NCBI GenBank assembly: GCA_019745325.1 | Contig: JAIETK010000012.1 | Location: forward strand, 1-64,000 | Source of the DNA: Nitrosomonas sp. | GTDB taxonomy: Bacteria > Pseudomonadota > Gammaproteobacteria > Burkholderiales > Nitrosomonadaceae | DNA length: 64,000 bases | Direction of reading: 5' to 3' | Shown: positions 1 through 9,412 of the stretch, one piece after another | Position numbering within the stretch: the stretch's first letter is position 1 | Layout of the letters: the number at the start of each line of letters is the position of its first letter | Made by a program: the position numbers and the translations under genes | The notes under the pieces: model-generated | Database searches by the model: none | The model's input: the letters and a program-made list of their open reading frames with translations, nothing else | Told to the model about the DNA's origin: nothing

Positions 1-29
1 ATCCCGAGACCTTCATATTAGGAATTTCT

Positions 30-301
30 ATGCTTGATTTTTCAAAATTCATGAACCTTTATTGGTTCATCCGTCATCATCGTCGAAATAAATCGACAAA
101 GTGTCGATACTATCGCTATGCAGCAGCCGAAGAAAACGCCTGCTTGAAGCAGGCGTCGATCCGGAAGAATTGCGCTTGTTATGTCGGTATTTGGCTGCCA
201 GGTGGAATATACACGCTGAAAAGAGTTTGAAAGCATATCGAGCAAAGATGACAAAGAACTTCGAAAAGCTCGATAATTCCTTAACAAATAATTGCGCATA
301 A
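30..301 (+). pseudogene. Small conserved-looking protein gene interrupted by a frameshift
   Basis: An ATG at 30 follows an AGGA ribosome site and opens a frame that reads well up to about position 134 (aromatic/basic start, then RYYRYAAAEE). Downstream, the frame that begins as GTG at 101 carries a protein-like stretch (RLLEAGVDPEELRLL, then a basic tail) and ends with TAA at 299-301. A single -1 shift at the GAA GAA AAC run (129-137) joins the two into one product of about 90 residues, reading EEKRLLEAGVDPEELRLL. The A-run makes an indel, a sequencing error or slippage all possible. No known domain is recognised. The product would be cytosolic and basic. Confidence 0.45.
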
Positions 302-567
302 TTTGTATTATGTAAAATTAATAATATATTGCTTAAAGCATTGCAAAAAATTCATAACCTATTATCAAATGTGACAGCGGACAATTACTTTGAAACATTG
401 GAACAAATAATTTGGAACGTAAGAAAATGCAAGTAAAACCGAACAGATCATTTGCGTTACAAACCCAGACAGTTTATTTGCTCAATACACAACAGCCGGG
501 GTAATTCAACGCCGCATGAAAAATAAGTTAGAATATGAACCTTTAGAAATTTACCGGGAGTAATTGA

Positions 568-1488
568 ATGTCGATGGCTGACCGTGACGGAGTAATCTGG
601 TATGACGGGAAAATGGTTCCCTGGCGGGATGCCAATACGCATGTCTTAACACATACCCTACACTACGGGCTGGGGGTATTTGAAGGAGTGCGGGCCTATG
701 AAACCGCGCAAGGCCCGGCGATTTTCCGTTTGCAAGAACATACCGATCGTTTGTTCAATTCAGCGCATATATTCATGATGAAAATGCCCTACGACAAGGC
801 CACGCTGATGCAAGCGCAGTGCGATGTGGTCAAGCAAAACAAGTTGACGTCCGGTTATATTCGCCCAATCGCGTTTTATGGTGCCGAAGCAATGGGACTT
901 TCGGCGAGAACATTATCGGTTCACGTAGCGATCGCAGCCTGGCCTTGGGGAACATACCTGGGAGCCGAAGCGTTGGAGAACGGCATCCGTGTTAAAACTT
1001 CTTCGTTCACTCGCCATCATGTCAACATTAATATGTGTCGTGCCAAATCGGTGACAACGTATGCTAATTCGATTTTAGCGAATCAAGAGGTCGCGCTTAA
1101 CGGTTATGACGAAGCGCTGTTATTGGATGCCGAAGGTTACGTAGCCGAAGGATCCGGCGAAAATATCTTCATCGTGAAACAAGGCAAACTGTACACGCCT
1201 GATCTAACCTCCTGTTTGGAAGGCATCACCCGGGCATCGATTATGGAGCTTGCAACTGAATTGGGAATACCGGTCATCGAAAAGCGCATCACCCGCGACG
1301 AAATCTATTGCGCCGAAGAAGCATTTTTCACGGGCACAGCCGCCGAAGTGACACCGATTCGCGAGCTGGACAATCGCATTATTGGCGCGGGTAAGCGCGG
1401 ACCGGTTACCGCAAAAATACAAACTTTATTTTTCAATTGCGTCAAGGGCAAAGCCAAGGATCATGAAAACTGGCTCACTTTGGTTTAA
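568..1488 (+). CDS. ilvE: Branched-chain amino acid aminotransferase
   Basis: PLP-dependent class IV aminotransferase of 306 residues, which interconverts Leu, Ile and Val with their 2-oxoacids in the cytosol. The start is set by GGGAG at 556-560, seven bases before the ATG. The FEGVRAYET block near residues 38-46 is typical of the family. The PLP-binding lysine is K160 in the CRAKSVTTYANS context. The phosphate-binding EGSGENIF region and the C-terminal FFTGTAAEVTPI block are also present. Length fits bacterial IlvE. The zf-CHCC gene follows after 24 bases, probably in one transcript, an arrangement seen in other betaproteobacteria. Confidence 0.95.
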   Translation: MSMADRDGVIWYDGKMVPWRDANTHVLTHTLHYGLGVFEGVRAYETAQGPAIFRLQEHTDRLFNSAHIFMMKMPYDKATLMQAQCDVVKQNKLTSGYIRPIAFYGAEAMGLSARTLSVHVAIAAWPWGTYLGAEALENGIRVKTSSFTRHHVNINMCRAKSVTTYANSILANQEVALNGYDEALLLDAEGYVAEGSGENIFIVKQGKLYTPDLTSCLEGITRASIMELATELGIPVIEKRITRDEIYCAEEAFFTGTAAEVTPIRELDNRIIGAGKRGPVTAKIQTLFFNCVKGKAKDHENWLTLV

Positions 1489-1512
1489 TCATTAAATACG
1501 GGAGTAACGGAG

Positions 1513-1716
1513 ATGAATCAACAAACAAAACATAAAACACCGGTCGTTGAAGTAACGGCAGAAGACTTGCCGTTGCACTGCCCTACACCGGCAATGATGC
1601 TATGGAATTCGCATCCGCGGGTTTTTTTACCGATTGAGGCAACCGGCGAAGCATTGTGTCCATATTGCGGTACACAATATATCCTCAAGGGCGGAGCCAC
1701 CGCTGCGCATCACTAG
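1513..1716 (+). CDS. zf-CHCC zinc-finger domain protein
   Basis: Small 67-residue cytosolic protein. C23, H34 (in NSHPRVFL), C49 and C52 (CPYC) give the C-H-C-C zinc site of the zf-CHCC family (PF10276), related to the NDUFS6 accessory subunit of mitochondrial complex I. The bacterial role is not established to my knowledge; a link to NADH dehydrogenase is only suggested by homology. It lies 24 bases after ilvE, with GGAG at 1501-1504, and is likely cotranscribed. Confidence 0.85.
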   Translation: MNQQTKHKTPVVEVTAEDLPLHCPTPAMMLWNSHPRVFLPIEATGEALCPYCGTQYILKGGATAAHH

Positions 1717-1811
1717 GACGATCCACTTTTTGCGAGATTGCGCCTTACAGAAGGTTTTAGATCAACCACAATTGAAGTTTTATTAATTAATCATTCAACT
1801 GGATTGTTAAC

Positions 1812-3191
1812 ATGATGTCAGTCATTCCTCATGAAATTTTCAAAGCCTATGATATCCGCGGCATCGTTGGTAAGACGGTTACTGTCGAGAATGTCGAAAA
1901 GATCGGTCATGCCATCGGTTCCGAAGCGCGCGCCAGAAATCTGACAACCATCGCGATTGGCCGTGATGGACGCTTATCCGGGCCGGAATTATCGCAAGCG
2001 TTGGCGCGGGGTATCCAAAAAAGCGGAATCAATGTCATCGATGTTGGCATGGTTGCCACTCCGATGCTGTATTTTGCCGCCCATGAATTATGCCAATATT
2101 CCGGCGTGATGGTGACCGGTAGCCATAATCCCCCTGAATACAACGGCTTTAAGATTGTCTTGGGCGGCCAGACCCTGGCCGCTGAAACTATTCAGGCATT
2201 GCGAATCCGCATCGAAACGAATGATCTGACGCATGGCTCGGGGGCTTATTCCGGACACAACATCGTTGATGCTTACCTAAAACGTATCACCGGCGACGTG
2301 CGATTGGCTCGCCCTTTAAAAATCGTGGTTGATTGCGGTAATGGTGTTGCGGGTGCTTTTGCGCCGGCGCTGTATCGAAGTCTCGGTTGTGAAGTAACCG
2401 AATTGTTCTGCGATGTCGACGGTTCTTTTCCCAATCACCATCCGGATCCGTCCGTACCGGATAATTTGAACGACGTCATCCAAGCATTAAAAACCACGGA
2501 CGCAGAAATCGGCCTGGCTTTCGACGGCGACGGCGACCGGCTTGGCATCGTCACGAAAACGGGGCATATCATTAATGCCGACCGCCAGTTGATGCTGTTT
2601 GCCGCCGATGTGCTATCGCGCAATCCTGGCGCAAAAATCATTTTTGATGTGAAATGCACCCGGAATTTAGCACCATGGATCACGCAACATGGCGGCACAC
2701 CGGTGATGTGGAAAACCGGTCATTCTTTCATCAAATCCAAACTGATCGAAGAAAAGGCGCTATTAGCCGGGGAAATGAGCGGTCATTTGTTCTTCAAAGA
2801 ACGATGGTATGGCTTTGACGATGGTTTGTATGCCGGAGCGCGGCTGCTCGAACTGCTAAGCCGTGAAATCGATATCAATGCGGCGCTGAATAATTTGCCT
2901 GATAGTCTCAATACGCCCGAACTGCAAATCCGTACCGCCGAAGGAGAAAATCATGCGCTGATCGCACAGTTGCAGAAAAATGCCGTTTTTGACAATCCGC
3001 AACAAATCATCACGACCGATGGTTTGCGCGTGGAATACCCGGATGGTTTCGGTTTGGCGCGAGCTTCCAATACCACGCCGGTGGTGGTATTACGCTTTGA
3101 AGCGGATAATCCGGCTGCGCTGCAGCGTATTCAAGAGGATTTTCGCCGCAATATCCTGCAAGCGAAGCCTGATGCGCAATTACCTTTCTAG
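1812..3191 (+). CDS. algC: Phosphomannomutase/phosphoglucomutase (AlgC type)
   Basis: Alpha-D-phosphohexomutase of 459 residues, close to the roughly 460 of AlgC. It interconverts hexose 6-phosphates and 1-phosphates to feed sugar-nucleotide pools for LPS and exopolysaccharide. The phosphoserine loop is TGSHNP with S104. The metal loop DGDGDR lies at residues 238-243. A GEMSGH sugar-recognition loop follows near residue 320, and a C-terminal phosphate-binding RASNTTP block is present. ATGs at 1812 and 1815 are both usable. The gene ends just before a bidirectional terminator. Its product could supply the sugar-phosphate and GT2 systems further along the window (inference). Confidence 0.92.
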   Translation: MMSVIPHEIFKAYDIRGIVGKTVTVENVEKIGHAIGSEARARNLTTIAIGRDGRLSGPELSQALARGIQKSGINVIDVGMVATPMLYFAAHELCQYSGVMVTGSHNPPEYNGFKIVLGGQTLAAETIQALRIRIETNDLTHGSGAYSGHNIVDAYLKRITGDVRLARPLKIVVDCGNGVAGAFAPALYRSLGCEVTELFCDVDGSFPNHHPDPSVPDNLNDVIQALKTTDAEIGLAFDGDGDRLGIVTKTGHIINADRQLMLFAADVLSRNPGAKIIFDVKCTRNLAPWITQHGGTPVMWKTGHSFIKSKLIEEKALLAGEMSGHLFFKERWYGFDDGLYAGARLLELLSREIDINAALNNLPDSLNTPELQIRTAEGENHALIAQLQKNAVFDNPQQIITTDGLRVEYPDGFGLARASNTTPVVVLRFEADNPAALQRIQEDFRRNILQAKPDAQLPF

Positions 3192-3245
3192 TTTAAGACC
3201 GGAAAATCATTACCAATAAAAAAACAGACTCTTAGAAATAAATAA

Positions 3246-3270
3246 GGGAGCCAGCTGACTCCCTTTTTAT
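3246..3270. terminator. Bidirectional rho-independent terminator
   Basis: GGGAG (3246-3250) pairs with CTCCC (3259-3263) and further inner pairs, followed by TTTTTATTTT on the plus strand. The opposite strand also has a T-rich flank. It separates the mutase gene from the convergent PEP-CTERM gene. Confidence 0.75.
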
Positions 3271-3287
3271 TTTCTAAACCGGATTAA

Positions 3288-3884
3288 TCAAACGCGGCGG
3301 CGATAAGCTATGAATCCTATCAATCCAAGCCCGGCTAACAACATCCCATAGGTCTCAGGTTCCGGAACGGCAACCACTAAATTATCGATACCATAAGGTG
3401 AAAATCCCGCGTCCGAGCCATCCAGAATCAAGGAATCGATCCCGGTTGTTGCAAAACTAACGGAAGTCCAGTTATTAATGTCGCCAAACGTAATTGTTTG
3501 TGATGCAACCAAGGCCGCACCGTTATAAGCGGATATCGTCAAAGTTTGGCCAGCATCGGAACCCGACGACCGGGAAGCATCAAATGAAACATTGTTAATC
3601 AGCGAAGAAAAAAAGATGCTGGTTATATAACCTGCGTCGTTATTACCTAGAAATGCCGGTCCGTTGGTGCCTTCCAGATCCCAATTACCAGGGTCGCCAG
3701 CGGATAAACCTCCCCAAGTGCCTGCGTTAGTTGCTCCGAATGTAACGCCCAATCCGGCGTATTCGTTTGTAATTGGCGCGTTGTCATTGGTTGCGGGGAA
3801 TTCATCGAAGGTGATGGTTACCGCCGCTTGTGCGCCGAGAGACATTGTCAACCCTGCAATCAATGCCAGTGATTTAATTTTCAT
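3288..3884 (-). CDS. PEP-CTERM sorting domain protein
   Basis: Secreted protein of 198 residues. The N-terminus MKIKSLALIAGLTMSLGAQA is a signal peptide. The body is Gly/Asn/Asp/Thr-rich and beta-like. The C-terminus has VPEPETYGMLL, a hydrophobic helix and a final YRRRV: the tripartite PEP-CTERM signal that exosortase recognises and cleaves. Ligand or enzymatic function is unknown; such proteins are usually tied to extracellular polysaccharide. A second, unrelated PEP-CTERM protein is at 54110-54652, and an EpsL-type porin at 15558. No exosortase gene lies in the window, so it must be elsewhere. Confidence 0.9.
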   Translation of the reverse strand: MKIKSLALIAGLTMSLGAQAAVTITFDEFPATNDNAPITNEYAGLGVTFGATNAGTWGGLSAGDPGNWDLEGTNGPAFLGNNDAGYITSIFFSSLINNVSFDASRSSGSDAGQTLTISAYNGAALVASQTITFGDINNWTSVSFATTGIDSLILDGSDAGFSPYGIDNLVVAVPEPETYGMLLAGLGLIGFIAYRRRV

Positions 3885-4216
3885 TTTAATTTCCTCTCAA
3901 AAATTTCGTCGATATCTTTAAATAAGCTTGTCTGAGTTCCTGTTGAAGATCATTGCTAAAGATGAAAACAGCAATCAAGTTTTTACGGCATCCTGCTTCT
4001 ACTTGAAGCAAAGGAAAATGGTAAGTTTTGATGGTATGCCGGAACTTTCTTTATTGTCTTATCTTCATTGGAGGGTACAATATTTCGATGTAGCGTACAA
4101 GAACAATTAAAAAAATTTAACTGAGAATAAGCAATTGATTTGCTTAGGCCAAGTTGAATTAATTCAGTGTTTTTTAGTAATTGACCATTCACATTTGCAG
4201 CGTGCAGATAACATTC
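3885..4216. other. Divergent intergenic region
   Basis: A 332-base AT-rich spacer between the divergent PEP-CTERM and M48 protease genes, which must hold both promoters. I see no convincing small gene, strong hairpin or recognisable operator. Confidence 0.5.
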
Positions 4217-5728
4217 ATGAGAATTTTTTGCCTGATCATTGCTCTGTCGCTGTTGTTGCCAGGCAAAGTTATTGCCCATGAACTTCCGGACTTGGGCGAC
4301 ATATCGCAAGTGACCATCACGCCGTATCAAGAGCGGCAGCTTGGTTTGAAAATCATGCGTCAGATCCGTGCAGACCCAAGCTATATGGATGATTCGGAAA
4401 TTGCCAGCTATCTCAGCAATCTCGGTCATAAACTGATCAGCAATTCCAATGAGGCCAGTGTCGATCAGCTATTCGAATTCTTCGCCATTCAGGATCCGGC
4501 GATTAACGCGTTTGCACTACCTGGCGGATTCATGGGCTTTAACAGTGGCCTGATTATCGCGGCTCAAAGCGAATCCGAGTTGGCAGCCGTAATGTCTCAC
4601 GAAATTGCGCATGTCACACAAAAACATCTCGCACGCATGATCGCCGCGCAAAAATACGACTGGATTAAATCCATTACGGCATTAGCAGTTGCGATTATCG
4701 CGGCACGTTCCAGTCCGCAGGCGAGTCAGGCGGTCCTGGTAGCTTCCCAGGCCAGCATGATCCAATCCAAACTGGACTTTACCCGCAATCACGAAAAAGA
4801 AGCCGATCGCATAGGCTTGAATATTTTGCTCGATGCCGGATTTGATCCGCAAGGAATGACGACATTCTTTGAACGTCTGCAAAAATCCGGACGCTTTCAC
4901 GAAACCGGCGCACCGTCGTACCTGAGAACCCACCCGATCACATACGAACGGATCGCAGATATTCAGAACCGGATCCGCGACATGCCTTATCGCCAGGTCT
5001 CCGATAGCATCGATTTCCTGTTGATTCGATCCAAGTTACGAGCCCTGCAGGGAAAACCGCATGATGCGGTTGCGCAATTCAAGATGCGCTTGGAAGAGCG
5101 ACGCTATAGCAATGAAATTGCAGAACGTTACGGCTATATCCAAGCATTGATGCGTAATAAAAAATTTAAGCAAGCCAACGCTGAACTAACGCACTTGTAT
5201 CAGCTCTTGCAGCAAGACTCAACAACGCCGGAACTGCGCGGCCACCAATTAGGCGCGATCATCCGGATTGAATCAAAGAATGTCATTGCCGGCGCCATGA
5301 TCGAAACACTCGCAGCCAGCGTAAAACTTGCCAATAAAGAAATGGACGCGGCGTTCAAGATTTATCAAAGCGCTTTAAAAATATACCCGCAACATCGCGC
5401 TTTGACTCATGGTTATGCGCAAGCCTTAATTCAGAAAAAACAAGTTAACACTGCGCTGGAATTTCTGACCCGGCAATTAAACTTGATCCAGAATGATCCA
5501 AAGCTATATGAGTTGCAAGCCCAGTGCTATTCTTTGCTGGGCAATAAAATGCTGGAGCATCGCGCACAGGCCGAAGTGTATTTTCTGAAAGGCCACTACA
5601 AAGCAGCGGCTGATCAATTGAAAACCGCACTGCAGAACGACAATGGTGATTTTTATCAACTCTCAAGCCTGGAGGCGCGATTAAAGCAAATCCAGATTCT
5701 GATTGATGAAGAAGAAAAAGAAAAATAA
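4217..5728 (+). CDS. Periplasmic M48 metalloprotease with TPR domain (BepA-like)
   Basis: Zinc metalloprotease with chaperone-like repeats, 503 residues from the ATG at 4217. That start is preferred over an upstream TTG because it leads straight into a signal peptide (MRIFCLIIALSLLLPGKVIA). The zinc motif HEIAH is at residues 128-132, with the third ligand in NHEKEADRIG further on. The C-terminal half (about 270-500) is a run of TPR-like helices. This layout and length match BepA/YfgC (487 residues in E. coli), which repairs or degrades stalled outer-membrane proteins such as LptD. The gene stands alone; the next gene is 188 bases away. Confidence 0.88.
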   Translation: MRIFCLIIALSLLLPGKVIAHELPDLGDISQVTITPYQERQLGLKIMRQIRADPSYMDDSEIASYLSNLGHKLISNSNEASVDQLFEFFAIQDPAINAFALPGGFMGFNSGLIIAAQSESELAAVMSHEIAHVTQKHLARMIAAQKYDWIKSITALAVAIIAARSSPQASQAVLVASQASMIQSKLDFTRNHEKEADRIGLNILLDAGFDPQGMTTFFERLQKSGRFHETGAPSYLRTHPITYERIADIQNRIRDMPYRQVSDSIDFLLIRSKLRALQGKPHDAVAQFKMRLEERRYSNEIAERYGYIQALMRNKKFKQANAELTHLYQLLQQDSTTPELRGHQLGAIIRIESKNVIAGAMIETLAASVKLANKEMDAAFKIYQSALKIYPQHRALTHGYAQALIQKKQVNTALEFLTRQLNLIQNDPKLYELQAQCYSLLGNKMLEHRAQAEVYFLKGHYKAAADQLKTALQNDNGDFYQLSSLEARLKQIQILIDEEEKEK

Positions 5729-5916
5729 ATACGCGACCGCTTGCATCGCGGAATACTCCAACTCGCGGAAAGTTTTTTTGCAATAACAAATTAAACTTCA
5801 ATATTCATATTTGACTTTAAATTGAGATAGCTTTATATAGCTATGACGGCTAGCTAAAACTGGCTGCGCACCGTAGCAATGCGAGTTTACCCTACAACCA
5901 AAAGGAGAATAACAGC

Positions 5917-7191
5917 ATGTCAGCAACCTCAATCCCACGCATCCGTTTTTTTCGAACCGGCCGGAAAATCCTTACGGCTTTTCCTCTATCTTTGTTCTTT
6001 TTATCGATCTTAATCACAGGTTGCAGCATCGGTGACAAGATTGAAAAAATCACCGATACCGTCAGCGATGTTACCGGAGATACATTAGCCACTCTTGATG
6101 ACGCCATCGATGCATTAGACCGGAATTCTGCCTCTTGGCAATCGGTTTTACAGGATACCACTTCGAAGTTAACCGGTGACGCACAGTCTACCGTTCGCAA
6201 TGAAGTTTCGGATTTATTGAATCGCAGTGTCGCCGCAACCGGTGGTGAATTGCGTTGCAATATGGATTTTGTCGGGGCTCGTGTGCGCCAGGCTTTGGCT
6301 AGAATTCGCGCGCGCTTGATGCATCAGCCCGTGCCTGCTGTTGAGCCAGCTCTTTGTCAAGTATCGCCCGCCGCTGTCGACATGGCGCTGGATCCGAGCC
6401 GGCGGACAAAGTTGGAATTTTTTGGTTACGATTTCGATACTACGCCGATCAAAGTCACGTTGCACGAAGGCGCGCGCACGCGAGACGTATCATCCGAACT
6501 CGATCGTTTAACGCACTATCATATGACCCTCAACCTGGGCGGTAACGGTGTTCCTTTGTCAAAAACCAGCGACCGGCTTACTCTGGAATGGCAAAACCGC
6601 CAGATTTCGAGCATTGCCGTTATCCAGCCAGCAACACCGGTGTGTAAAGAAGAAGATCATACCGTGCTGCCTCAAGCTAAGCTAACCTACACGCCGCCGC
6701 ATACCCGGGGCGATCGGGAATATAGCGGTCATGGGCCGGAAGTATGGGCCAATGCAAAATGGATTAATGAAGGTACGCATATCAATTTCCGGTTATGGAT
6801 GAAAGCACAGGAAACACGCAAAGATTGGACGACTGCTGAAGGCGAACGCGTTATCCAGTATTACACTGCCCCGCCTGGCAAGCGCATCGATCGCATCATT
6901 AGCGGCACAGAAAGCACTGCGCACTATATTGATACCGATCATAACGAGGACCGTCAAGGCGGTGGCCCCAACGGCCCGGTGAAAGAGTTTGTATTTCGCG
7001 GTGACCGGAACGGCGACGATGCAGGCAGCTATACCGGTGTCGATGTCACTTTCAATCCCTTGATTGTCCGGTTGGTGGAAGTAACTAACTGCGCACCGGC
7101 ATCAGCGATTAAATCAATTGAAAGAAAAGACTTGATTTCACCGGCTACGGTTAAACGCCTGCAGCCGATGATGAAAAAACTGCAACCTTAG
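5917..7191 (+). CDS. Putative lipoprotein of unknown function
   Basis: 424 residues. The first 20 residues are basic and polar, followed by a hydrophobic stretch and a lipobox ending ILITGC with C36, so a membrane-anchored lipoprotein is likely. After a short helical region (residues 40-105) comes a beta-rich body containing many short charged motifs; I recognise no family. AAGGAG at 5902-5907 supports the start. A strong terminator follows at 7201, so it appears monocistronic. The unusually long n-region before the lipobox is notable. No catalytic motif is visible. Confidence 0.75.
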   Translation: MSATSIPRIRFFRTGRKILTAFPLSLFFLSILITGCSIGDKIEKITDTVSDVTGDTLATLDDAIDALDRNSASWQSVLQDTTSKLTGDAQSTVRNEVSDLLNRSVAATGGELRCNMDFVGARVRQALARIRARLMHQPVPAVEPALCQVSPAAVDMALDPSRRTKLEFFGYDFDTTPIKVTLHEGARTRDVSSELDRLTHYHMTLNLGGNGVPLSKTSDRLTLEWQNRQISSIAVIQPATPVCKEEDHTVLPQAKLTYTPPHTRGDREYSGHGPEVWANAKWINEGTHINFRLWMKAQETRKDWTTAEGERVIQYYTAPPGKRIDRIISGTESTAHYIDTDHNEDRQGGGPNGPVKEFVFRGDRNGDDAGSYTGVDVTFNPLIVRLVEVTNCAPASAIKSIERKDLISPATVKRLQPMMKKLQP

Positions 7192-7200
7192 TCCCGCCAA

Positions 7201-7233
7201 GCAATCACCAGTTTCTTGCTGGTGATTGCTTTT
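7201..7233 (+). terminator. Rho-independent terminator
   Basis: Perfect 11-bp stem GCAATCACCAG (7201-7211) / CTGGTGATTGC (7219-7229) with a 7-base loop and TTTT, ten bases after the lipoprotein stop codon. Confidence 0.9.
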
Positions 7234-7453
7234 CCCAAGCCTTCAATAAAACCGGGCGTTCAGGTTTTCTCGAGCCTGATAGCATCATCTGAAAACCAAT
7301 CCCATACTAGAGCGTCATACCGGGTATCGGCGAGCATATTCCGGTACTGCTCTCACTCAATAAAGTTTAAAATACGCTTCGCCTACAATTTTTCCTGGCT
7401 TACGTGAATGTAACCGGTACTAGCGCCAACTCACCATAAAAAGATATTTCCAG

Positions 7454-8599
7454 ATGCTTACTCAGAATGGCAAACAGACAGCTCTGATATTCGTACTGAT
7501 GATTGCCATTATTGCTTATTGGTACGGTACTGATCAGAAAGAATCCGATACTAACCCTTATAAAACCAGAAGTGCCGAGCGCGGTGATATTATTCAAACG
7601 ATCTCCGCCAATGGCACGTTAACGCCGCTCATTTTAGTCAATGTCGGCACCCAGATATCAGGAACCGTGACCAGATTATATGCCGACTATAATGACCGTA
7701 TCGAAACCGGTCAGGTGTTAGCCGAACTCGATCCGGCGTTGTTACGCGCGCAATTACAACAATCCCGGGCTAACCACCTGAACGCGCAAACAGCCTTAAA
7801 AATTGCGGAAAACAAATTGAAACGCCATCGTTTGTTACAGCAACAAGGATTCATCTCACCGGAAGCGCTTGAAATCGTTGAGCAAGAAACCGCAGCGGCA
7901 CGAGCGCAAATGGCAGTCACTAAAGCACAAGTGGATCGTGACCAAACCAATCTTAACTACAGCATCATCCGCTCTCCAATTTCCGGGGTTGTCATTGCAC
8001 GTGATGTCGATATCGGGCAAACCGTCGCAGCCAATTTTCAGACACCGACTTTGTTCAAAATCGCCAAAGATTTACGGCAGATGCAAATCAATATCAGCGT
8101 TGCAGAAGCGGATATCGGCTTATTGCACATCGGACAGTCGATCAATTTTTCTGTCGATGCTTTCCAGAATCTCCAATTTACCGGTACTGTTAAGCAGGTT
8201 CGGCTGAATCCGACCATCCAGGAAAATGTTGTGACCTATAATGTGGTAGCGATCGTTGACAATGAAGATGAAAAGTTATTACCCGGTATGACCGCCAACA
8301 TTCACTTTGTCGTAGCGCAAAAAAATGACGTGCTCCGTGTACCCAATGCTGCATTGCGATTTCAACCGAAAGACAATCAGTTGAGCGATTCCGGCAAAGC
8401 CTCACTCAAAACCGCATCCTCCAAACTTTATATCCTTAAAGAAAATAAGCCTTCACTGATAAACGTTGTGACCGGGATTTCCGATGGAAATCATACAGAA
8501 ATCATCAGTGGTGAAATTAATCCCGGTGATCCCATCATTATCAGCGAAGCGGTTGACAAGAAGGAATCCGAGAGTAAGTTCCGATTAAGGTTTTTCTAA
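7454..8599 (+). CDS. MacA-like periplasmic adaptor (RND/HlyD type)
   Basis: Membrane fusion protein of 381 residues. An N-terminal membrane helix (about residues 9-24) is followed by the first lipoyl half (GTQISGTVTRLYADYNDRI), a helical hairpin (about 95-165), the second lipoyl half (YSIIRSPISGVVIARDVDIG) and beta-barrel plus membrane-proximal domains. It would link an inner-membrane ABC transporter to an outer-membrane duct. The ATPase gene starts two bases after its stop, so the trio 7454-10636 is one operon. The substrate is unknown; MacAB relatives export macrolides, peptides or lipopeptides. No TolC gene is adjacent. Confidence 0.9.
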   Translation: MLTQNGKQTALIFVLMIAIIAYWYGTDQKESDTNPYKTRSAERGDIIQTISANGTLTPLILVNVGTQISGTVTRLYADYNDRIETGQVLAELDPALLRAQLQQSRANHLNAQTALKIAENKLKRHRLLQQQGFISPEALEIVEQETAAARAQMAVTKAQVDRDQTNLNYSIIRSPISGVVIARDVDIGQTVAANFQTPTLFKIAKDLRQMQINISVAEADIGLLHIGQSINFSVDAFQNLQFTGTVKQVRLNPTIQENVVTYNVVAIVDNEDEKLLPGMTANIHFVVAQKNDVLRVPNAALRFQPKDNQLSDSGKASLKTASSKLYILKENKPSLINVVTGISDGNHTEIISGEINPGDPIIISEAVDKKESESKFRLRFF

Positions 8600-8601
8600 C
8601 G

Positions 8602-9345
8602 ATGTTGGCTCAAAACAATAACGCTGGCACAGCCATCATACGAATTGAGAATTTGTGCAAAAGCTATAGCTTACAAGGCGCCGACGGCAAAACCATTATT
8701 AGTCAGGTTCTGTTTGACATCAACATCACCGTGAATCAAGGCGAGTTTGTTGCCATCATGGGACATTCGGGGTCTGGGAAATCCACATTAATGAATATCC
8801 TGGGTTGTCTGGATATTCCAACTAGCGGATCTTACTGGTTGTCCGGCAAAAATATCTCAACATTGTCTGAAAATGAGCTGGCACGCATTCGCAATCAAAG
8901 TATCGGTTTCGTATTTCAGGGATTTAATCTTCTAAAACGCATGACAGCTTTGGATAATGTTGCCGTTCCATTGCTTTATGCTGGAATCAGCCGGTCTAAA
9001 AGCCGTCAGCAAGCACTTACGTTGTTACGTAGCACCGGTCTGGAAAAATTCGCCATGCATCAACCGAATCAATTATCAGGCGGGCAACAACAACGCGTCG
9101 CGATCAGCCGCGCTTTAGTCAATCACCCTCCGCTCATTCTCGCCGATGAACCAACCGGCAATCTGGATACGCAAACCAGCAAGGAGATTATGCAATTGTT
9201 TGAGCAGCTCAATCGCGATCAAGGTATAACCGTCGTGCTGGTTACGCACGAAGACGACGTCGCGTCGTATGCCAGGCGTTTAATCCGGCTAAAAGACGGG
9301 TGTGTCATTTATGACGACAAAAATACCATCACCGGCGATCACTAA
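8602..9345 (+). CDS. MacB/LolD-type ABC transporter ATPase
   Basis: ATP-binding subunit of 247 residues. Walker A is GHSGSGKST (residues 54-62), the signature motif is LSGGQQQRVAISRAL, and Walker B is LILADEPTGNLD, followed by an H-loop in VVLVTHE. These place it in the MacB/LolD/FtsE-like group that powers mechanotransmission exporters. In E. coli MacB the ATPase and permease are fused; here they are separate genes. Its start lies two bases after the adaptor stop codon, suggesting translational coupling. Confidence 0.93.
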   Translation: MLAQNNNAGTAIIRIENLCKSYSLQGADGKTIISQVLFDINITVNQGEFVAIMGHSGSGKSTLMNILGCLDIPTSGSYWLSGKNISTLSENELARIRNQSIGFVFQGFNLLKRMTALDNVAVPLLYAGISRSKSRQQALTLLRSTGLEKFAMHQPNQLSGGQQQRVAISRALVNHPPLILADEPTGNLDTQTSKEIMQLFEQLNRDQGITVVLVTHEDDVASYARRLIRLKDGCVIYDDKNTITGDH

Positions 9346-9412
9346 GTCCGGCTCTGTTTGATTCCGCCCGGTTTAGTCATAACATGGAGCTGTTACGAAT
9401 GGATCGGATCCA

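Noticed and set aside
3928-4110. A 60-codon plus-strand reading frame upstream of the M48 protease
   Set aside because: No ribosome site and AT-rich composition; more likely chance.
4181-4216. TTG start for the M48 protease
   Set aside because: It would add 12 polar residues in front of a normal signal peptide.
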